DNA of 40,000 bases, from the NCBI RefSeq assembly GCF_000615945.1, contig NZ_BAMO01000043.1:1-40000 (forward strand), in the 5' to 3' direction. The position numbers and the translations under genes are program-made. Position 1 is the stretch's first letter. Each line of letters begins with the position of its first letter. This document shows positions 36,467-40,000 of the stretch, piece after piece. Below the pieces are notes generated by a model. The model searched no databases. It saw only the letters and a list, made by a program, of their open reading frames with translations, and was not told the DNA's origin. The DNA is from Caldalkalibacillus mannanilyticus JCM 10596. Lineage in GTDB: Bacteria; Bacillota; Bacilli; Caldalkalibacillales; JCM-10596.

Positions 36467-38149
36467 ATGAATCAAAGCAATCATCAACCAACACAATTAA
36501 ATCAAAGTCAAGAAAAGGTTCGAAATGGAAAATTTCGAACCTTCTTCCATGTTGTACGAAAAAAGTGGCTAGCACATTGGAATGGAAACCCTCCTGGATC
36601 AATCCTTTTAGGACTAGGAATTTTAACAGCTTTTATCTTAGCCATTCCTATTTTGTATGTGGTATGGAGATCGTTATTTGCTGGTGTAGACCGTTGGATG
36701 ACCGTTTTGGACAACAGAGTTCCCATGTTATTGTGGAATACATTAAGCTTAACGCTAGGAGTAACCTTCTTAGCTGTATTCATTGGAGTTTCTTTAGCAT
36801 GGATTGTCAGCCGAACAGATTTACCAGGAAGAAGTACTTGGCAATGGCTTCTTGCGTTACCTTTAGTTATCCCGCCGTATGTTGGAGCGATGACCTATAT
36901 TATTATTTTTGGACCACGAGGCTGGGTTCGCACGGAGTGGAATCAAGTTGATTGGCTAGTTGATCATTTTGGTCTGTATTCTTTCAATATTTATTCCTTT
37001 TGGGGAGTATTATTTGTTCTCACCATGTTTACCTACCCTTATGCATTTCTTATTGCAAGTGCTGCATTAAAGAAAATGAATCGAAACTTTGAGGATGTCG
37101 CCCGTTCTCAGGGGTTAACAACCTCTGAAATTTTTTGGAAGGTGAATATTCCTTTTTTAAGACCCGCAATTGGAGCAGGTGCAATACTCATTTCTTTATA
37201 TGTACTATCTGATTTTGGTGCAATAGCGATGCTACGTTACACGACATTTACAGCAGCCATTTATTATCAAATGGGAAGCTATGATAATATTTCAGCAGCT
37301 GTGTTAAGTCTCGTCCTAATCGTGTTGACTCTGATTATTTTGTGGATTGAAGCCAGAACGAGAAAGAAACAGAAGTTTTATCAGAATACAAACACCTATA
37401 AGCAACCTGATCTGCTTCCTTTAGGTCGATGGAAAGCAGCGGCTGTTTTGTTTGTCGGAGCGGTTTTTGTTCTTTCTATATTATTACCTATTGTTGTACT
37501 GTTGTATTGGTCTAGTATTGGTTTGGCTGAAGGAGCACTGAATCAGAGGTTTTGGAAATATACGTGGAATAGTATTAAGGTTTCAGGTCTGGCTTCATTA
37601 TTATGCATGCTTTTGGCGTTACCTATTATTTACTTGAAATCAAGGTATCCGTCAGTGATTACTAGGTCAATAGATAAACTGACTTACTCCGGGTATGCTC
37701 TTCCTGGTGTGATCGTTGCATTAGGGATCATTTTTGTTTTCAATCAGTATATCCCGTGGTTATATAACACATTTTTCTTAATCACGATCGCTTATGTGAT
37801 ACGTTTTTTACCACAAGCAATGCAGTCTGGAGAAGCTTCATTAAGTCTTATTTCTCCTCGCGTTGATGAAGCGGCTAGAAGCTTAGGGTATCCTCCATGG
37901 AAGGTCCTTTTTACCGTTACCTTACCTTTAGTATTACCTGGTATATTAGCTGGTGGAGCTCTCGTCTTTGTAAGTTCTATAAAAGAATTGCCTGCTACTT
38001 TATTATTGAGATATCCAGGCTTTGATACACTGGCAGTTAGAATTTGGGTTGAAGCAAGTGAATCGATTTATTACTTAGCTGCTCCTCCTGCCTTATTAAT
38101 TATCTTGGTTTCTATTTTTCCTTTGAAATGGATGCTGAAAAAGTATTGA
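36467..38149 (+). CDS. Ferric iron ABC transporter, double permease (FbpB type)
   Basis: A 560-residue membrane protein made of two fused permease halves, about twelve helices in all. Each half has an ABC coupling loop: DVARSQGLTTSEIFWKVNIP and DEAARSLGYPPWKVLFTVTLP (shown in part), both contacting an ATPase. The start at 36467 is chosen because AACAGGAGAAGC lies just before it; an in-frame ATG 20 codons upstream at 36407 has no ribosome site. A terminator follows and no ATPase gene accompanies the pair, so the energy-coupling subunit must come from elsewhere. Confidence 0.9.
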   Translation: MNQSNHQPTQLNQSQEKVRNGKFRTFFHVVRKKWLAHWNGNPPGSILLGLGILTAFILAIPILYVVWRSLFAGVDRWMTVLDNRVPMLLWNTLSLTLGVTFLAVFIGVSLAWIVSRTDLPGRSTWQWLLALPLVIPPYVGAMTYIIIFGPRGWVRTEWNQVDWLVDHFGLYSFNIYSFWGVLFVLTMFTYPYAFLIASAALKKMNRNFEDVARSQGLTTSEIFWKVNIPFLRPAIGAGAILISLYVLSDFGAIAMLRYTTFTAAIYYQMGSYDNISAAVLSLVLIVLTLIILWIEARTRKKQKFYQNTNTYKQPDLLPLGRWKAAAVLFVGAVFVLSILLPIVVLLYWSSIGLAEGALNQRFWKYTWNSIKVSGLASLLCMLLALPIIYLKSRYPSVITRSIDKLTYSGYALPGVIVALGIIFVFNQYIPWLYNTFFLITIAYVIRFLPQAMQSGEASLSLISPRVDEAARSLGYPPWKVLFTVTLPLVLPGILAGGALVFVSSIKELPATLLLRYPGFDTLAVRIWVEASESIYYLAAPPALLIILVSIFPLKWMLKKY

Positions 38150-38165
38150 GTTAATCATAATCTAC

Positions 38166-38199
38166 AAATCCCTCAAATTATGAAGAGGGATTTTTTTTG
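38166..38199 (+). terminator. Rho-independent terminator of the ferric transporter operon
   Basis: A 9-bp stem AAATCCCTC/GAGGGATTT (38166-38174 and 38185-38193) followed by a continuous T run. Confidence 0.9.
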
Positions 38200-38200
38200 T

Positions 38201-38231
38201 AGAATGAAAACAATGCTTCATCAGCATACTA
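38201..38231 (+). promoter_or_regulatory. Sigma-G type forespore promoter of the spoVAF-like gene
   Basis: -35 GAATG (38202-38206), 18 bases, -10 CATACTA (38225-38231). Both match the B. subtilis sigma-G consensus. It stands 33 bases before the start codon. Confidence 0.8.
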
Positions 38232-38263
38232 TGTAAAAAAGGGATTGGAAAAGGGGGGTAGGT

Positions 38264-39724
38264 ATGGAAGAAGAAAAAAAAGTTCAGCTTACCGAAGACT
38301 TTGGAGAAAATATTGATTATTTGCAGAAGCAATTAAGGGTCGAGGAAAGCTTTGATGTTATTCACCATAAGTTAGAGTATGCTGAGAGAAAGTTCGGTTT
38401 ATTTTTTATAGATGGTTTTGCCAAAGACGATATGCTTCTTCAAATTATGAGGGATCTAGGGTTAATGAAGAAGCAGGACTTGGATAAAAATCCAATTGAA
38501 AAGCTTGTTAGAACCGTGATTCCATATATAGAAGTGGAAACAAGCGAAGATTTAGAGGAAATTATAAGTCAGGTGTTGGCTGGTCAAGCTGCTTTTATTA
38601 TTGAAGGCTGTACGTCAGCAATCCTTTTAGATGTTCGTTCATATCCAGCTAGATCACCTGAGGAACCTGATATGGAAAGAGTAGTTCGGGGTCCACGGGA
38701 TGGGTTTGTAGAAACCATCATTTTTAATACCGCACTTATTAGAAGAAGAGTTCGTGATCGTTCTTTGCGAATGGAATATTTGCAAGTAGGGCGTAGGTCG
38801 AAAACAGATATTGTTCTTGCCTTTATAGATAGTATTGCTGACCCAGAACTTGTTGAGCGTATACGAAAAAAAATCGAAGGTATTACTGTGGATGGTCTAC
38901 CAATGGCTGAGAAAACACTTGAAGAATTTATGTTCGGCAGACATATTAATCCCTATCCTATGGTGAGATATACGGAAAGACCCGATACAGCAGCTGTTCA
39001 TTTATTAGAGGGGCATATTCTGGTAATTGTAGATGGTTCTCCAAGTGTGATGATTTGCCCCACAACATTCTGGCATCATCTGCAGCATGCAGAAGAATAT
39101 CGTCAAAAGCCATTAATCGGTGCCTTTTTACGTTGGGTTAGGTTTATTGCAATTGCAGCCTCCTTGTTTTTGTTACCCTTCTGGTATTTAGTTTCAACAA
39201 ATACCTATTTGCTAGCGGATAGATGGAAGTTTATCGGTCCAGAAGAGATCGGACATCTCTCTCTTATATGGCAATTTCTTATAGCAGAAGTAGGGATCGA
39301 GATATTGCGAATGGCAGCGATTCATACACCTAATGCCCTAGCCACAGCTCTAGGCTTAGTGGCAGCTATTCTTGTTGGACAAGTTGCAATAGATGTAGGT
39401 ATATTCAGTCCTGAAGTTATTCTTTATTTAGCTGTGGCAGCTATAGGCACATTTGCTACTCCAAGCTATGAATTAAGCTTAGCGAATCGATTATTTAGGA
39501 TCCTGTTTTTACTTGGAGCAGCTGCTTTAGGAACCTGGGGACTGGTTCTTACCGTTTTATTCTGGTTTATTCTCTTAGCTTCGACTAAGTCATTAAATAC
39601 TCCTTATTTGTGGCCCTTAATTCCTTTTCATCCGAAAGCCATGTGGGATGTGTTGGTTCGTTCTCCGATTCCATTGAAGGATAAGCGTCCTGAAATTTTG
39701 CACCCTTTAGACAGAACTAGATAA
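38264..39724 (+). CDS. spoVAF: Spore germination protein, GerA-A/SpoVAF family
   Basis: A 486-residue protein of the spore inner membrane. A soluble N-terminal domain (about 1-285) contains the family signature VRGPRDGFVETIIFNTALIR. It is followed by about five membrane helices (about 290-460) with VGIEILRMAAIHTPNALATA. Sequence fits SpoVAF better than nutrient-receptor A subunits, and the length is near that of SpoVAF. SpoVAF forms a channel-like complex with germinant receptors or SpoVA that speeds germination. It is not in a spoVA operon here; terminators stand on both sides. GGGGGG ribosome site. An A subunit of a germinant receptor is the alternative, but no B or C subunit follows. Confidence 0.82.
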   Translation: MEEEKKVQLTEDFGENIDYLQKQLRVEESFDVIHHKLEYAERKFGLFFIDGFAKDDMLLQIMRDLGLMKKQDLDKNPIEKLVRTVIPYIEVETSEDLEEIISQVLAGQAAFIIEGCTSAILLDVRSYPARSPEEPDMERVVRGPRDGFVETIIFNTALIRRRVRDRSLRMEYLQVGRRSKTDIVLAFIDSIADPELVERIRKKIEGITVDGLPMAEKTLEEFMFGRHINPYPMVRYTERPDTAAVHLLEGHILVIVDGSPSVMICPTTFWHHLQHAEEYRQKPLIGAFLRWVRFIAIAASLFLLPFWYLVSTNTYLLADRWKFIGPEEIGHLSLIWQFLIAEVGIEILRMAAIHTPNALATALGLVAAILVGQVAIDVGIFSPEVILYLAVAAIGTFATPSYELSLANRLFRILFLLGAAALGTWGLVLTVLFWFILLASTKSLNTPYLWPLIPFHPKAMWDVLVRSPIPLKDKRPEILHPLDRTR

Positions 39725-39760
39725 TGTAAGCCACAAGAGCTCAAAAGCTTATATTTCTAG

Positions 39761-39793
39761 AAGCTGGACCTCCCAAGGTCACAGCTTTTTTTC
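39761..39793 (+). terminator. Rho-independent terminator after the spoVAF-like gene
   Basis: Stem AAGCTGGACCT (39761-39771) with AGGTC-A-CAGCTT (39776-39787, one bulged A) and loop CCCA, followed by a run of T. Confidence 0.85.
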
Positions 39794-39907
39794 TTTAGTA
39801 AAAAATATTGTACAAAAAAAATAGATAAAGGATACAATTTCCTATTGAAACTTCGAAAAATACATGTTATATTTATACCTGTCGCTTCGATTTGAAGCAA
39901 AAAACAT

Positions 39908-39982
39908 TCCACAGTAGCTCAGTGGTAGAGCAATCGGCTGTTAACCGATCGGTCGTAGGTTCGAGTCCTACCTGTGGAGCCA
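39908..39982 (+). tRNA. tRNA-Asn (GTT)
   Basis: Acceptor TCCACAG pairs with CTGTGGA. The anticodon stem ATCGG/CCGAT holds loop CTGTTAA, giving anticodon GTT. Encoded CCA at 39980-39982. Probably the first of another tRNA group beyond the window. Confidence 0.97.
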
Positions 39983-40000
39983 AGTTGATTGGAGAAATAC

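Overview
The window looks like chromosomal DNA from a low-G+C, endospore-forming Firmicute of the order Bacillales. Supporting signs are AT-rich spacers, strong AAGGAGG-type ribosome binding sites with some GTG and TTG starts, CCA-encoding tRNA genes, and a spore germination/SpoVAF-type gene behind a sigma-G-type promoter. Gene order also fits: sodA, a YqgE-type MFS gene, pbpA and the pst genes occur in this order in Bacillus subtilis, while pdh, RNase J and KtrC genes are neighbours in that genome. I saw no phage, insertion sequence or CRISPR array; this is mostly housekeeping DNA with several regulatory sites that can be read directly.

Layout. 1-620: six tRNA genes (Asp, Phe, Thr, Lys, Arg, Gly) and a terminator. 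681-4810, minus strand: a SWIM-SNF2 helicase-like ATPase and an esterase. 4953-10366: the pyruvate dehydrogenase operon pdhABCD, with pdhB carrying a -1 frameshift, then a small acidic protein of unknown function. 10391-14065: a minus-strand membrane protein with an MltG-type LysM-like domain, and a plus-strand GAF histidine kinase with its NarL-type regulator. 14088-14944, minus strand: two Pro-rich proteins resembling spore-coat-associated families. 15161-18123: RNase J and an NlpC/P60 lipoprotein. 18149-19519, minus strand: MgtE. 19585-19882: a stand-alone small RNA gene with its own promoter and terminator, best explained as 6S RNA. 19882-21487: an NfeD protein behind a perfect sigma-W promoter, then superoxide dismutase. 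21634-23600: a YqgE-like transporter with a broken N-terminus and KtrC. 23662-25295, minus strand: a PAP2 phosphatase and diacylglycerol-type glycosyltransferase pair. 25450-27732: penicillin-binding protein 2 and a DUF5665-like protein.

27789-38193 is a nutrient locus. The phosphate transporter pstSCAB-phoU lies behind a four-repeat Pho box, with pstA also frameshifted. Convergent to it is phoX-tatA-tatC, a Tat-exported phosphatase with a small dedicated translocase, which has its own Pho box of the same geometry. Divergent from phoX is a ferric-iron ABC transporter (binding protein and permease, no ATPase) under a sigma-A promoter flanked by two Fur-box-like sites. Because PhoX-family enzymes use iron, the phosphate and iron genes may be linked functionally. 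38201-39793 holds a spoVAF-like gene with a sigma-G promoter, and the window ends with a tRNA-Asn.

Two genes (pdhB, pstA) look full length but for one missing base each, and yqgE has a more complex lesion at its start. Whether these are true mutations or consensus errors cannot be told from the sequence.
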